NCBI GenBank assembly: GCA_947568835.1
Contig: OX387603.1
Span: 23,026,651-23,090,650, forward strand
Source of the DNA: Protonemura montana
Taxonomy: Eukaryota; Arthropoda; Insecta; Plecoptera; Nemouridae
DNA length: 64,000 bases
Reading direction: 5' to 3'
In this document: piece after piece, positions 17,901 to 32,900 of the stretch
How the letters are laid out: each line of letters starts with the position of its first letter
Numbering within the stretch: the first letter of the stretch is position 1
Notes under the pieces: model-generated
What the model was told of the DNA's origin: nothing
What the model saw: only the letters and a program-made list of their open reading frames with translations
Database searches by the model: none
Position numbers and translations under genes: made by a program

Positions 17901-20900
17901 CTGTAAGGGTTTTGTTCCATTTTCAGTTCAAGAATGACTGCAAGAGCGAAGTTAGCTACAGATTCTATGAACAAGTTTATCATTGAAATAGATTTTTATC
18001 ACATAATTTATGTACATATTTTCTAATTTGGCACATCAAATAATTTATTATTCTCGACCCTATTCAGTCATTTGCTGGCTTTGATAATCAAAACATATCA
18101 ATCACGTCGTCAGCAGGTTTTTAAAATAATTACGTCTATCTTTATTACTATTTTTAGCTTAAAATCAACAATAAAAACTAGATGATATTTCTATTCAAAT
18201 AATTGCTATTTAATAGTCAGTTCAGGCCGTGCCTCAAGAAATCATTCTTCTTACGCCCTACACTCACGATAAACGCATGCGCGGTATGAGTAGCAGAAAA
18301 TAACAACCGTTTGTTGTACATTTACTTCTTATCACAATTATATTTCATCATTGCCATTTTCTTGATTCTAACAATTATATTCATTACCACATACTTAATC
18401 ATCAAGTAAAATACCGAGAAGTTACGTTATAAAATAATTAGAAAATGTTTGCTTTTGTTTTACATTGGCCCAAGTGGGTTTATAACGCTTTGTAAATTGC
18501 ATCTCTTGAATTTCTAACATTCAGCGAGGGTTGATTCTATTTCGACTGCCCGAAATAGAGCTTGCACCGTCCTAATATGAAGCCCGTTCCAACTAGCCGA
18601 ATCGAACCTGGGCAGTGCGTGTGCCTTCACAGCAATTAATTAAAATGGTAAAATCATGATCGCTCCAAGTTTAATTGATCCCCATACTTTATGTATTCAA
18701 TTATACTCTGCTATTTGGACGACGGTATCATTGTTTCCCATCAGCGGCGTCGACCGTTCGGGTATGAAACGGCGCGGATCAGAAAGACCAGGATCACGAC
18801 TTGACGCAGCAAATGGCGACCTTGCGTCTGACCCCAGCAAGAACGAGCCGGTACGCTGTACCAACTCACTGAGCGCAAACAAAGTTGATGTCTTTATAAT
18901 GAATCCGTGGATAAAAACTACAAGATGGTACGAACTCTCGGTGAGTTTTCTCGAAACGAGGCAGGCAATCAAAGACGGCCGTGCCCCCGTGTATACGATG
19001 TCGACCCCTCGTATTTCGGCTGAACCCTTTTTCTACGGTGAAAAGCTAATTGCAATTCTAATTTGCTCGTAATTTGTAATTCTCGTGAAGAAAGGTAGAT
19101 TTATGGGTATTTGTTTGCGATGATAGGTCTGTTTAAATTGAAAATTAAATGAAAACTTCGTTTGGATTTGTTTGCTGGAATATAATTAAGAGGTCCAAAA
19201 ACCAGTAACGAAGTGTTACCCACGGGTTATGATAATGCTTGATCACAAAAATATTATCATATACCAAAGTTCATTCATTCCTTACCCGAGGAAATGTTTG
19301 CTCAGATTTGTACTCAATTTTTAGCACAATTTGTTTGCCACTAATCGTCATTGTGTTTTTATTTTTTCAAAATTTGATAGTGGCCTGATTTTTTTTCTTT
19401 GATATGCTTTCGTTAGCACAGCAAAAATAATTTTAGCCTTTGTTATTTCTAGAAAAAAAAAACTTTTTATCTTGCGAACGGACCCGACATTTTTTAGGAA
19501 AGGAATCCACTTAAAAAAGTTAAATGCTTTTTTATGTTGCCAAAAATCCAAGCCTTAACATCAACATCAAGTTATAGATGACTTATTATAAATTCACAAC
19601 CCTATAATTTGGATAGCACATGAAAAATGTCGATCAATTTGTTTAAATCTACGCTTTTAATGAACTAAAAATTATTATCACGACTATAACACTGGCTGTT
19701 AATTTGGAGTGATTTATGAGAAGTAAATATATTTTGAAGAAAACTAATCCTTCATCAATCTCGTCGCGTGCCGTCTAATGCGCCCGGCATTATGATAAGT
19801 GAATCAGGTCTATGAATCGCTCGCTGCAGATGCTTAACTCGTCCATTTAGCATTTTTCTTAATAGCTTTTGGCTTCAAGGCATGTACACCGAGTAGGTAG
19901 TAGGTACATTGAACAAAAAAAAGTGAAATTTATTTGGGACAATTAACTACTTTTTTCCTTGCTGGCCTCCACTATGAATGAATCGCGGATGTGTACTACT
20001 ATGTAGTCAGGATAAAATAAGCTACAAATTACAATTTCCATGTGCTATTTTCATATCACACTAGCATATTTTACATCTTTCTGGTCCGCAACACTGCTCC
20101 ATAATTTCTCACGTCTGGTTTTATTACGAACAGGACGCTTTCGGAACTGCCTTGCACAGAAAACAGTGCTAACTCAAGGTTGCTTACCTGGTGGAAGCCT
20201 AGATAGCTCTCTATGCTGTGGGTCGCAAAGAAAACCTCTCCCTCGCAGGTCAGGATCAGCAGGAACCCATTTAGCGCCTGGAAAAGAAAACGAAATTCAG
20301 TTATGTTCCGACATTTTGTCAAGTGCCTTGCAATCTTCGCATTGCAACCCGTATTTCGAGTTGGCATCGCCTTTTTAGGCTATTTCGGAATGTTTAGCCG
20401 TGACATAAGAAAGGCTGCGCCTCGGGTTTTCTTTGTCTTGGAGTGAACCAGTGATACCAGGCGCCAGGTGACACAAGATGGCTTCAGGCGACAATAATCT
20501 CGGTGTATTATTCAGGGCACCGCGAGGGTTGGGGGAGGGGAGTATCGCAGCTCTGATTGGTCTTACGTCGTACATATATCGAGCTCTGACCGTCGCAAGG
20601 TAAGGACTGGTGTTGAGATGCATATTGGGAAGAATTTTACGGCATGAAACGTATGGCCTTCTCTGTAAGTTTTCTTCAGGACCAAAGCTTTCAATCTACA
20701 AAGAAAATCATAGTGGTACACATATGAAAAAAAAAATACAAAAAAAAAACTCTGAAAAGATACTGAATTGTATCATAATTTAGTTTATTTAAATAATTAT
20801 AAGTCAATTAGTATTCCGAATATAAATTTGTGTAGTTTCGCGGTTTTTAACTGTTTTCTTCGGTTTGAATATTTTGACGTTTCCTCTGCGTCATGGCCAG

Positions 20901-23900
20901 CCTGGAATTGAGTCGCATGATCTTTACAGGTAGCATTAAATTAGGAACTCAATCATGTCTTGGGCTCTAGATAAAGCACGTCACATGAAAGGCAAGAAAA
21001 GCTTAGTTTACAGCTTTTGACATTCTTTATGGCGCATAAAGCTGTTCCCGAGATTAGAAGATAATGCCTCTCGATCAATCTAACTCCGGCTTATTTAACG
21101 TGAGGGCGCACTTTGCAATCTTGCTCGCAGAAGAAAGCAAAATGGAGGAATGAATCTCTGGATAAAGACAAAAGTACCACCTTTTAGCGTGATGATTTCA
21201 ATTAAGTTATCTTTGTTAAGCTTTACAATGCAACGAGAAAAGAGCCAATTACACATTGGAATCAGGAGCGATTGATTGGGCAAATTTGAGGAAGTTTCTA
21301 TCGACGTTTCGTTTAAAATTGTAGTCAGACGCAGCTCTTACGAGTTGTAATCCGATCTGAAACGTACGTTTCCCCCAAAAAAAAGGCTGTAACTTTGTCT
21401 ATTTCTGCTGGGTCTAGCAAACAGAGCCATTAAAGGCAAGAAAATGCAGCAGGCATTTGGTTGTAAACCCCCTCGGGACTCGGCATTGGCACGGAACGCA
21501 CGGGAACCAATGTATACAACAGCCAAGACACAAGGAGACATTCATCTTCCGTTGAAACACAATGGCATTTCACCCTCGCTTACGCAACGCATTATTCAAA
21601 TAAGACTGAAATTAAAATTGATATCAATGTAGACGTTATAAATTATACATTTCGTATTAGTATATAAACCACGGTGGAATAGGAAATATATATACATTTG
21701 GTTTCTTCATTAGGGGAGGTTTATTTTCGTCCAATGTTTCCAAGTAATTTGGGTAGTAGAAGTTGACTATTGATTTCCAAGAGGTTTTCCAGAGCAAATC
21801 CCCACCCCTGCCACCCTTATCTAACGTGAACTAGCTCTCGGTCGTTTCACCTATTCCACAGAGTACAGGGCACAGCAAAATGTAGTGAGTTTTCATATTT
21901 CCCAATCAGATCGATAAAGAAAAAAAACCACAATAAAGGCGTTCACCGAAGAGATCTTTTTGGTTCTAGCCTTGATAATCATCTCTTCCTACGATTTCGG
22001 CGCACAATCGCTCGCGATATTTTGCAAGCGTTGATGACCGGGTGGACCTAACATATGATTTCGAGTCTGGCTGTGACTCACCTCTGCCATTTTTAGTGGC
22101 GCCTGGCAAGCTCAGCGAGATCTTAGCGGGGCGAGCACCCGAACAACCCCGTCTGCCATGCAATTACCAGCGCTACCTCAAGCCGTTCGACCCAGAGCAG
22201 AGGTCATTACTGTAATGCCACGTTGATATTTTACATAATATCAAATACCTTTGAAACTCTGTCATTAACCACAATGAAACTGCTTCTAATTTACGGAAGC
22301 AATTTAGTTTTGTATTTTTTTCCCTCCCCACCCTGCTTTACATGGGCTACCGGTCGCTGCAGACTGCGGCTCGGTGGACGCCGATCTACAATCTATATAC
22401 GAGCGCTAATAACGCTTTTTATGAGCTCTTGCGACCAAGTTATGACAGTAATTTGTCAACCCCGAGTCAGTGTGGACCTTGGTGTAGTGCAGCAGGGGCA
22501 GGGGCGGTAATCACCTGGTCACTGCGGCCATGAGACGACTGGGGGACCAATCCTACCCCATTAAGACTTGCCATGCTCGGAACGCAGAAATCACTTGTGA
22601 AATAGGACTTTTTGACGTTTGCTCTAAGCCATTAACATGGAAGGGATTTAAAAAACCATGGTCCACGCGGTGGTTTTCTTGCCTAAAAACTATACCACAC
22701 CCTAATTGTAATTTGATTATTAATACATTTTTAATGAAAAGTCTTATCTGCAAATAATACCCCCAACTTCGGCTTAGTTACATCATAATAATGTCAAGGT
22801 GTGCCACTGGATAATAATCGCCTAAAAATAATTACTTCCACGTGGATAAAAATTACAATATTGAACGTGAAACCTATAATTCAAGTTTTATTTTACACCC
22901 TCAACATCTCCCCCTCTGATGAATATTCAAAAAATGAAAACCAAAACAAAAAAAAATCGCTCGCGCCTCAGACGTTCACAAAATATTAAGTGGTCGATCA
23001 TTCACTCAAAGCTCGAAAGGCGAAACCATCCGATAAGACGTGACTCTCAGCTGCGAAACGAAATCGCCGCCTTATTTTTTGTTTATCAGCTAGAAGATGT
23101 AGGCGTGGGGACTTGCATTACGGCGTTCAGGCAAAAGTGATAAGCGTGGGATCACAGTGACCGCAAGCAATTTCCCTAAATCCCGTAAATCTTACAGACC
23201 TTTGACATTTGCATCCCTCTTTCCAGACGCAATTAGCATAGTTTCGAGCTCCTCGAGTACAAGATGGATGACCGACCGTGTTCAATGATAAAATCACTAA
23301 AAAAATTTCAAAATATAAACCAAGCTAATGGATTTTCATATCTCAATTACAATTTGTATGTGACTTTGCTGAGCAGACTTAAATTCGGCGTTTTCTATAC
23401 AAAAACTCTTATGAATAATGCAACACGCGGTTGACATTTTCAAGCTAAAATTGAATAAACGTGCTAAACGATATCTTTCCTGGGCGGAAAACTTGCCAAG
23501 TAAAGTGCACCAAGCCAAAAGCAACACATGCATTGAACTCAGACGTCAATTTGATATATGCGAAATGCATATTTCCCAACGCCAACGTGTTCCTATTTTC
23601 AAATGCAGATCGAAAACTAATTGACCTCAACATTTAAACTTGGCCAATTTCGAGGGTCAATTAAAGGGTAGCAAAGTTCGTTACTCTGCGCATACGACAA
23701 AGGCTAACCCCTTGGCTGTTATCAGCATATTCGACCTCTAGACAATGCAAATTGCGGTGTAGCCAGGGGCAAGTCGGGGTGGTATAAATCCCGGGAAGAA
23801 ATGATAACGTCACCTATAAGTCGTAACAAACCCCTTGGCACTCGGCGCTCCAAGAAGCACCCTCCCACCGAGGAACTATCACTGTTAACCAACGTGATTT

Positions 23901-26900
23901 ATCTGGCGGTGACGTCACACAAATAAGAGTCTTGAATAAATTGCAAGACTTTTATGCAATTAACAGCAGGGGATGTTTTCACGGCTAGCAACATAAACAA
24001 CAACAAAAAAGCGACGACGCTGTGTTACATATTTTTCTCACTAGCCTCGTATTTTCAGTTGAAGGCCGTTCTACGAGAGTGAAATATAAGTAATTAAGAT
24101 TTTCATTGCTAGTCAAGATTTTATTAGATATTATATTATATAATATACTAATCCGTACGTGATATGCATAATAATTGGTTTGAATATTCATATTTCTCAC
24201 AGCAGTGGTAAAATTATCATCATCCCTATCTCGAGCATCTTCGGTAGGCTTCGTAGCTGGATGATAAACACAGGCTCATTTCAAAAAGCCAAACATTTTG
24301 AGAAAATTAACCTTCGTAAAGCCGGGTGGTCACGCACATCGGGGTAGTAAATATTGTTAGAAAAGTTTAGGGACGAAATACCATCATAACGGTCTTATCG
24401 TTTGCCTACTTTTCTGTTTTATATTTCAAGTATACAATCAAAGTGCCTCATATAAAAGCCTATAAAAGTCATATTATTTCTAAATGCCAGAATTAATGCA
24501 CACACACAGAAGCATTTTTACATATCAGTAAATGTGTGTTTTGTGTGTGTGTTGTTTGTATGTATGTGTACCTACCATTCAAACAACATTAAAAGGTAGA
24601 TTTAAGACAATGATTTCAGTTACCCTTGTTCAGTTCAGAACAGACATTTTAATTTCCTATGCATAGGTAGGGCATTAAATAAATAATAACTTCGTACACA
24701 CTCAAAGTGTGTTTGTGATTTAAATCTGCTAGCCATACGTAATAGCTTTGTTGAAACAAACCTATCACCCAAAAAAGCTCCAACATTTTCGATCTGGACC
24801 TTTTAACTGTCATTTCATGCGAAATCCAAGGATTTAAGTTCCAACGAAAAACCACACAAATTTACTGATAAAGCACACCACTGGCGGGAAGATTTCCTCA
24901 ATCAAACATGTACCGGCTCAGTTGACACTGGCCACGTGCTTCATAACCACCGACCTCGTGGTATTCCACGTTTTCAAGCGTGCGGAAAGCGTGAGACCGA
25001 CTACAATTGCGTGTCACTATCCAACGAACTGCTAACCAGTAGCCAGTTAGCAATACAAAGCATGTTGGGACAGCGAAACAAAGGCTCGCCTCACGACACG
25101 CTGCCGAGGGGTAGAGAGTCTACGTCCTGCCCTGTCCAGTCCAGTCCAGGGCTCAACGCGAGCGTGAGGCGAAGACGAGTGCAGTCGACTGACTCGCCGT
25201 GCCAAGCCACGCGTGCCTTCTTGCCAGCTTCGGGGCGGATTCACACATACGCCCGGCTGCACGATATGCGATTAAAACGCGAACTGGAAAGGCAGGTGAC
25301 AATTTCGTAATCTAATGCATTCAAATGCAAAAAGGAAGTCATATTTTTCTTGCAAATCTTGCAAATCTGGAAACTAACTGTTTTCTGTCTAGATATTAGA
25401 TGGTGTGTCGCTTTTTGACAGTATGATTTAGAACTGGCTGAAAAATCAAAGAATATCCAGCCAACATTAATCAATCAGAAATCATAATAAATATGTAAAA
25501 CTATGATGAAACTGCGAATGATACAGCTGTACACCTGTAGATGCATAACTGTCTTGCAAGCCAGTTTGGAAATTATAATTTTTGATGACAGTTTTTAAGA
25601 AAGCCTGTGACTTTTTGATGGTTTCAAGTAGAACCATTGGACCGAGTTTAGAATACATTTGCATGCTATCGACGCTTCAATATAGACAAGTACATGAGTT
25701 GCTTTGCATAGGGAAACCGATTGCCTTTTAAACATTGCATACGAAGGTGGGGATTACGTGATGCCATCAATTACTCAGCACAGCTTTGATGTACGGGAAA
25801 TATGACTTGTTGCCTCTTCGTGCGACTTGCAAGTGTTTCTGCTTCCAATTAATTAATTAATTAACTATTTGTTTGCCTGCAAATAGGTTGCATGCTTTGC
25901 ACACCACGGTGGGGCAGAGTCTAAATCCATCTGTCAATATATTACCTTAATAGTCAGTGAATCATTAAACTTAGCACACGGAGCACGAGATGTGGAAAAC
26001 ATGATCTTTGTTGAATAAACAAGCAAGCTTGCTATTGAGGACGCCATTACGTCTCGTGAGTAAATTACTAGGATTGATAGTCAAACGAACCGTTGTAATT
26101 AAAAAAAATAAATAAAAAACAGTCTACCTAATTATTGCATATTCTCCAATCGATATGAAAACTGCACTGAAATTGTCAGCATACCTTTTTGAGCAATTAA
26201 ATTCTATTTTCGAGTATATTAATACAAAGCATGACAAGACTAGTGCTCCTACGTAAGTAGTAAGTTCTATTTAGACCGCAACTGACAATACTTGGTGTAT
26301 TTTGCCCCAAACAACATCAGTTTTGGTGGAGGTGCCAGTTCTTGCTCTGCGGGCTGCGTCTAGAAGTTGCCCAATTCAAGTTATACCAGGCCCGTTTCGA
26401 AGCATACGCCGAGGACAAGGTTCACTAAACAATCTCTGTGATACTCTCTCTCTTCGTGGATGGGGGGGGGGGGGGGGAGCTTGGATCCAGCAACAACGCT
26501 GATCCGAGCGAGCGGCCGCGTTTCATGTCAAAGAACCATTGGGATAATCGCGCTCAGAGCATGCATGCACCACTAGCACCCACACTGGTATAGGCTGCAC
26601 AGTACACACCACCTTGGGAATAGAGTTTATACAGTAACATACCATGCTCCGATTGAAATAGATTGCTCGATACTGATAGCCACGAGCTAGTGAAAATTAT
26701 TAAGTGGAATTATCTAGGAAATCCGTTCAAACATAATGAAAATGCACAGCGAAACCTTGGCAATTATATAACATTTTGAGAACCAGCGTGAAAATAAATA
26801 TACTACAATCTTATTTATAAAATAAAAAAAGTGTACATTTAATAAATGTTGTAATTTTCTATTGCTTGTGCATCAATTAGCAGAAGGTGAAGTAGTACCT

Positions 26901-29900
26901 ACGTAATTACAAGTTCTTGCGGATTAAAATCATATCGCATGCAAGTCGGTGGTTCGAGACCGTGAATTGGTTGTGTACCTATTTGAATGTAGGTACAACG
27001 CAAACACACGAGGCCTCATGAGTTGTAGTAGTAAACACCGCTTTTAAGACGTTAGATGCAAAAGACCATGCAACTATTACTGCAATGTAATCTACGTTGC
27101 ATTTTTACATGACATTACATTTTCTTATTTAATTTCCATGAATAATGTAGAGCAATTGTCTGGGTATACGTATAACACCGTTTAATATGTTTGTTCTGAA
27201 AGCCATGCAGTGTCGCAAACTATGGTCTTGCCGTCTAGTGGTTTGAACTCCGTATCGGCTTTGCTCTATTCTCAGTTTTACTTGCTAACGATTCTTTAAT
27301 GATTTTATAATAAGCAACCGTTCGGTCTTGAGCACCAAACCCTTCTACAACGATAAAGATGCCATCTCTGGTTGGGCATAATGACCACAAATACCTCTTG
27401 CCCCGGTGAACTTCTAGAACCCGATAAAGCTTGCGCTTAAACTATCCAAGCCATTTTAATTTGCATTATAAACTATCGTAGCACATTAAGTTGGGTGTTA
27501 TCAGAAAATCAGAATAGAAATTCACTGATTATTAATGCCTCCTACCTTTTGTTGACTTGGTAACAACAGTGTTTTTAGTGTTTACTAGAGTCGAGTTGTT
27601 TTTCACAACGCAAAGTAACTTACTCCAGAGCTACTCTATAAACGATTTGACGACCGATTTCAGGTGAAATCCACTAAATTTCCTTTCAGTCCTTTCAAAA
27701 TTTCCACTCCGATGTTCTTTTCTTCAGCCTGATTTCCAACACGACTTCAGTGAAAGACTTTGACTCGTTTAAAAGTCGGCGCTGAATGACGTGCTCTTCG
27801 TGAGCAGTTTTAGACCAGCACGATATCCACTCGATATGTCTTGCGTGGAAGACGAGACTCAGTGTGAAGAAAAACGTACACCAGTCAACACGGCCATCAA
27901 TTTCCACGGCGATAGTTTTCTTAATATTCATTATCGTCATCTCGCTGTGCCCGCTGCCGCCGCAGTACCTCCAGCGTTAGCACATGCCAAACTTGGCGCA
28001 TACATATTTTAGTATCGGTATACCCACAGATCAGGTTTTTTCATTGTATTAATGCCCGCTGATAGATGGACCTTTCGCTTTTCTTTCTCCTCGGGGTTTC
28101 GGCCAAGAGTAATGTGACGTCGCCATGCAACTCCGCGCGCAACGCTTGATTGAGATGTAAACCGCATCACAATTTAATTATTATTTAAAGCTTTAGATAC
28201 ACAAGGAGGTAAATGCTAATAGTCTTTGGTTCGATATGAAATGTTGGTGATGGCTATATAAAACATAATTGGGCGTTGTAAGGAATGGTTAGTGATTAGG
28301 CCGTAGCCGGCGCGTCGAACGACTCTGAGGCCGTCGTCGCCACATGAGGTAGAGACCACGTGACTGGCATACAAGCGGTGATCGCGCACAGCATCCGAAG
28401 ACCAGTGTGATAGATCGTCGTAGGTAGAGATAAAGTGTGTTTGGTCTAATAAATATCAGAAAACAAACCGACTATGAAGTTAGGTTATGAGCTAACTGCT
28501 TAAACACACAGCGAATCTAGCCGAGTGGTGTAAAACAAGGCAAGAGAGTTATTTTTATATGTATCTTAAATGTTTCAACATCGTTTCTAGGCTGTTATTA
28601 AATTTGTTATAAAATAATATGTCCCACGTTACAGGTACCGCCATGTGAAACAAAGATAAAAATTCGCAAGCGTCACTTTCTTGCGTCACTTTCGCAAGCT
28701 TGTAAGATAAATTTTAAAAAATCCATTTTGTCCTCGAAAACGATTTGAAATCTATATCTTAACTGAAAGCGATCGATGAACGGCGAGTAAAAAGGTTCCT
28801 CTCTCATCCAATGCACGCATTATTTAAAAAATTGTTTCCCTTTTTCCAAACGATTTGTTTCAATAAAAAAATGTAGCCTCTTGAGTGTGTTGCTTTATCT
28901 ACCTATCGAAAAGTGAGTGAACCGTTGGGTTGTGACTTGCGATATTACCGCTCAAAGTGGGGCGATCTGTCTCTATTTTCCCCATGCCCCTTGGTTTCGA
29001 GTATGGCCGCATTGTCGGGGAGAAGCCCTTGATTTTGTCCAATCAATCAGCGACCACCGCGGTCGCCGCCAAGGCTTTGTCTGGCGCTAGGTGCGAGCGC
29101 CGATCATTAATCAAGTGACGCCTCTGGTACGTCTCATTTGATCGAAATGATCGACGCTTTATGAATCAGGTGGGAGATGACGCTGACTTACATGAAATAC
29201 TTGTAATTTAATTTATCAGTATTTGACCTAAAGGAATTTGCATATGGTTTCCAAATTCCTGACACGCTTAAATGAAGTTTTGCTCAGGTAAGCTCTGTTT
29301 ATATGAAATTACTGAAACTTTAGGGCAAGAGCTACCAAAGAGTTCAGCTACAAGAGGTTTTCAGGGTCCTGCATTAGGTTGTGGTCCCATTAGAGGCTTT
29401 GGAAAGGGCATCTGAAAAAACTCCCTCAACATCAACAGCGGCCGTCAGGCAGCGGGTACTACTAGTCGTAAAGAAAATCATTCCAAAGCAGTGTTTCTCC
29501 TTTGTTCTGATAGCAAAAATGGCAATCCCATTCTGGTACAGGTATGGGTGTGAGAGCAAGTCGTTAGTACTTCGATGACGTTCTCACCTGAAGAAACATG
29601 TCGCCGTCCAGGAGCGAGTGGTCATACGAAGACATTTCCCTGTTTCGGAACTGCAACGCGTCGTGATGCAGGTGTCCGTCATCTTTGTCTTTGTGCATGA
29701 CGACTGTAAAAACAAGAAGAAACGCCCGTGTCAATTATGCAACCATGCATTTCTTAACTGCACTTTACAACTGCAAATCCATTACAATAGTGGGTAGTTC
29801 AGAACGGCATGTGGGAGTATCTGCATTTTTTAAATTGTTTTTCTAGGCTTTGTTATACCTTGATGATGTTCGGCTAGTACCTTTCAGCTTGTTGTAAGGA

Positions 29901-32900
29901 TAGCCCAAAATTTCATGAAAAACTCAAGTAGCTACAGTGAGAAGGCAGGAACGATCAGTCCACAAAAAAATGTACGCATGCTATCGAGTTTCAAAAGTGA
30001 GTACTAAATTCGCTGTTTAAAAAAAGAAGCTTGGTAAACAGACTGACATGATATTTAAGAGCAATATTAATGAACAGTGAGTGAGCCCGCTGTCAGTCGA
30101 GAATCAAACGGAGTGACGTGAACAAATTGATAACAAATATCCAGCCATTTTATTCACACCTGCCGCCATTAAATACGGGCTAAATGATTCGATAGTCGTC
30201 CTAATTGACTGCTACACACGCGTGTCCATAGTCTTGCAAGTCATCCTGAGTCGGCAAGAAAGAATACGACTCGCTACCCTAGCGTGAACCCCGGGGATCA
30301 GGGGTAACTATTGGATACAATCTAGCTAAACGCTTAATTATTCCAACAGGTAAAGATCGACTGTGACATTTCCCTGCTTGTGTCGGGTATGTATGCGATA
30401 ACCTTTGTAATTTTTGGTGAAATGTTTGGTGAAACGTAACGCATAGATGCATATACTAAGCGTTCTTAAAGGCTTATGGAAATTTAAATGCATTTTATAC
30501 ATGAATGTTTCAGACAACATGCTCACTATATTATAAAAAGAATGGTTTGAAAGGTGTGTTAATTCAAAAAAATTCTATGCAAGCCAATAAAATAATAACT
30601 GATCCATATAAAATACGTGCTTAGAATGCACGTAGGTATACGAAAGATGCAATCAGATTGCATATTAATTGACTGATACATTATTAAAATTTACAATATT
30701 AATCACGTTATAACTTTAACCATACGTGAGTGTTATTTATGCTTGTCGCAAAGTCCACGTAGGTTACCTGACTACATGAAAAAACCGCGTAACAATATTT
30801 ATTTGCGACAGCTGACAATGGACATAGGTAGTACGGGGGTCCATAAAGTCAGTGATCATTATTTACCAGTTATAATTATTACGGTCTGGTTGTAATTGAT
30901 CGCCTCGACGGGGTACTTCCGCTAATGCGGCGGAACGAGCCGACCGGGCATCATAATCACAAGCTCGCAATCACGAATCGCAATGTCAAGCCGTGCACAA
31001 TCTGGGCCAATCAAAAGGTGGACCAAATTTTGATCTGAGCAATCTCAAGCTCGACGCTTCGTGCAAACTTAGTTTCTAAATCATGCCTCGCGTACCTTGC
31101 ATATCAAGTAACCATCATATTAAATACGAATCGATTGCATAATGTAAAACAATTAATTTGCTACAACATGAAAATTCAATGAAATTCATGTGGATGCTAG
31201 CCAAAGCATTCGCTAGCGATTCAGGGTTGTTCTATGTCGATGTGGCTTATACGGTTATACCCATAGGAAAGTAGACTTCATAAATCATAGAGCTCGCCGC
31301 GATTTAGTATTGAAATGGATATCTGCATTGAATAATAATAAGGATCTGAGTAAATAACGAACGAAACTGGAATAAATATTCAAAATAGGCGAGGAGTAGG
31401 TATATTTACAGATCTAGCAGCAAAGGAATGTTACATGTAAAATTATCCAAGCAATATTTGCTGTTTAATGCTTCTTTTGACTAAAGACGACAGAATTTAC
31501 CGAAAAAATTTTAGCTTTTTTCAATGCACGTGTTCAGGTGTAATTAAAATGAAACTATGTCAAAGACCACGTTCAAGTCTAAGGGATGATTAGAAAAGGG
31601 TATAATTATAAGCGTGACGTCACTCCCAAGCTACCTGTGATACCAAGGGGATGTCGACGGTTGGCGAGGGGTAGCAGCGGGGAAAAATAACTGGCGGTTG
31701 TGGAAGGGGGGGAGGGGGGGGGGGGGGGGGGCATGCTGTTCGCCGTTGCCCGTAACGGGGGAGGAATTAATGTGGAAATTACCTTTGTAACTATACGCAT
31801 TAAAATACCATATTGGCAAATCTATGGGAGCAATCTTCCATCTTCTCCACCCTTTTAATGTTCACAGAGCTGGTGATTGTCAGGAGGGTGGTTTGGGAGA
31901 CAGATTAGGGTAGGAAATATACACACCGATCCGAGTGATACGAGCCTAGCGCTAGACTTGTTTATGTGGAATATTGCTGCACTGCCGATAGAACATTAGG
32001 AATACTACTTATTTTTTATGTTTCATATTAAATTTTATCGGCGTAAGCGATCGGAGCATAACGGAAATGCACTTTTCAGCAAATATTTCCTGCAAAACAT
32101 ATTTTAATTGTTAACTTCATTCATATTAATTTTTCTATAAAAGCCTTTTGCTGAGCCCATGAGCGTAATTGCAGAGTGTGAAGCTGGTATGGAAAATACA
32201 CTATTATAGTTTGCCTTCTATGACGTAGCTGCGTAACACCGGTTCCGAGCTCGAAAGGTAGGCAAAAAGCGATACGTTGTCTCCACAATTTGATTATATC
32301 GACATTATTGAGCCTAGCATAGATTGGGCAGACAGATGCAAGGCAAGCGCGTGCTTTTAAACAATGCTAATTCAGTGCTGCCGGCACGATAATTGTTATT
32401 GACGGACTGCTGCGCTGCCATGAGTGCAGTTAAAGTGCAGGACTGAGCCCGTGTGCAAAGCAGGGTAAGCCTACATAAACACCATCTAATTAAAGTAATT
32501 GTTCACTGCACATAGATGACTTGTGCTCCTGTTGTTATTATTATTATTATTATCAAAATGCCGCAATCGCAATCGCAATCAAGATTTTGGTTTTCTTTGT
32601 AATTTTTTATATTTTGTAATTGTAGACGCCATAAACACTGACGATTGCAAATTTAAACCATGCTAGTTTCGATCGTATCAAGATTTTAAAGAGAGTATTA
32701 TATTTAAATTAGGTGATACGTATGTTAATGATGATCAATTACAATTCATCACATTTTTTAAAAGTATTTAAGTGCATTCGGTCAATTATGTTTTAAACGC
32801 AATCACTTCAACATTTTGTACGCATAAGGTGAGGCGATCGTCATAAGAATCGACAAATAGAATTTGTGCTTTGCTAAACTTGTGCTACCTCACGCTAAAG

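Noticed and set aside
18656..19072. 138-codon plus-strand open stretch in the ss intron
   Set aside because: No similarity recognised and it overlaps an open stretch on the other strand. Likely chance.
26930..26975. GGTTCGAGACC as a tRNA T loop
   Set aside because: No matching A box, anticodon stem or acceptor stem around it.
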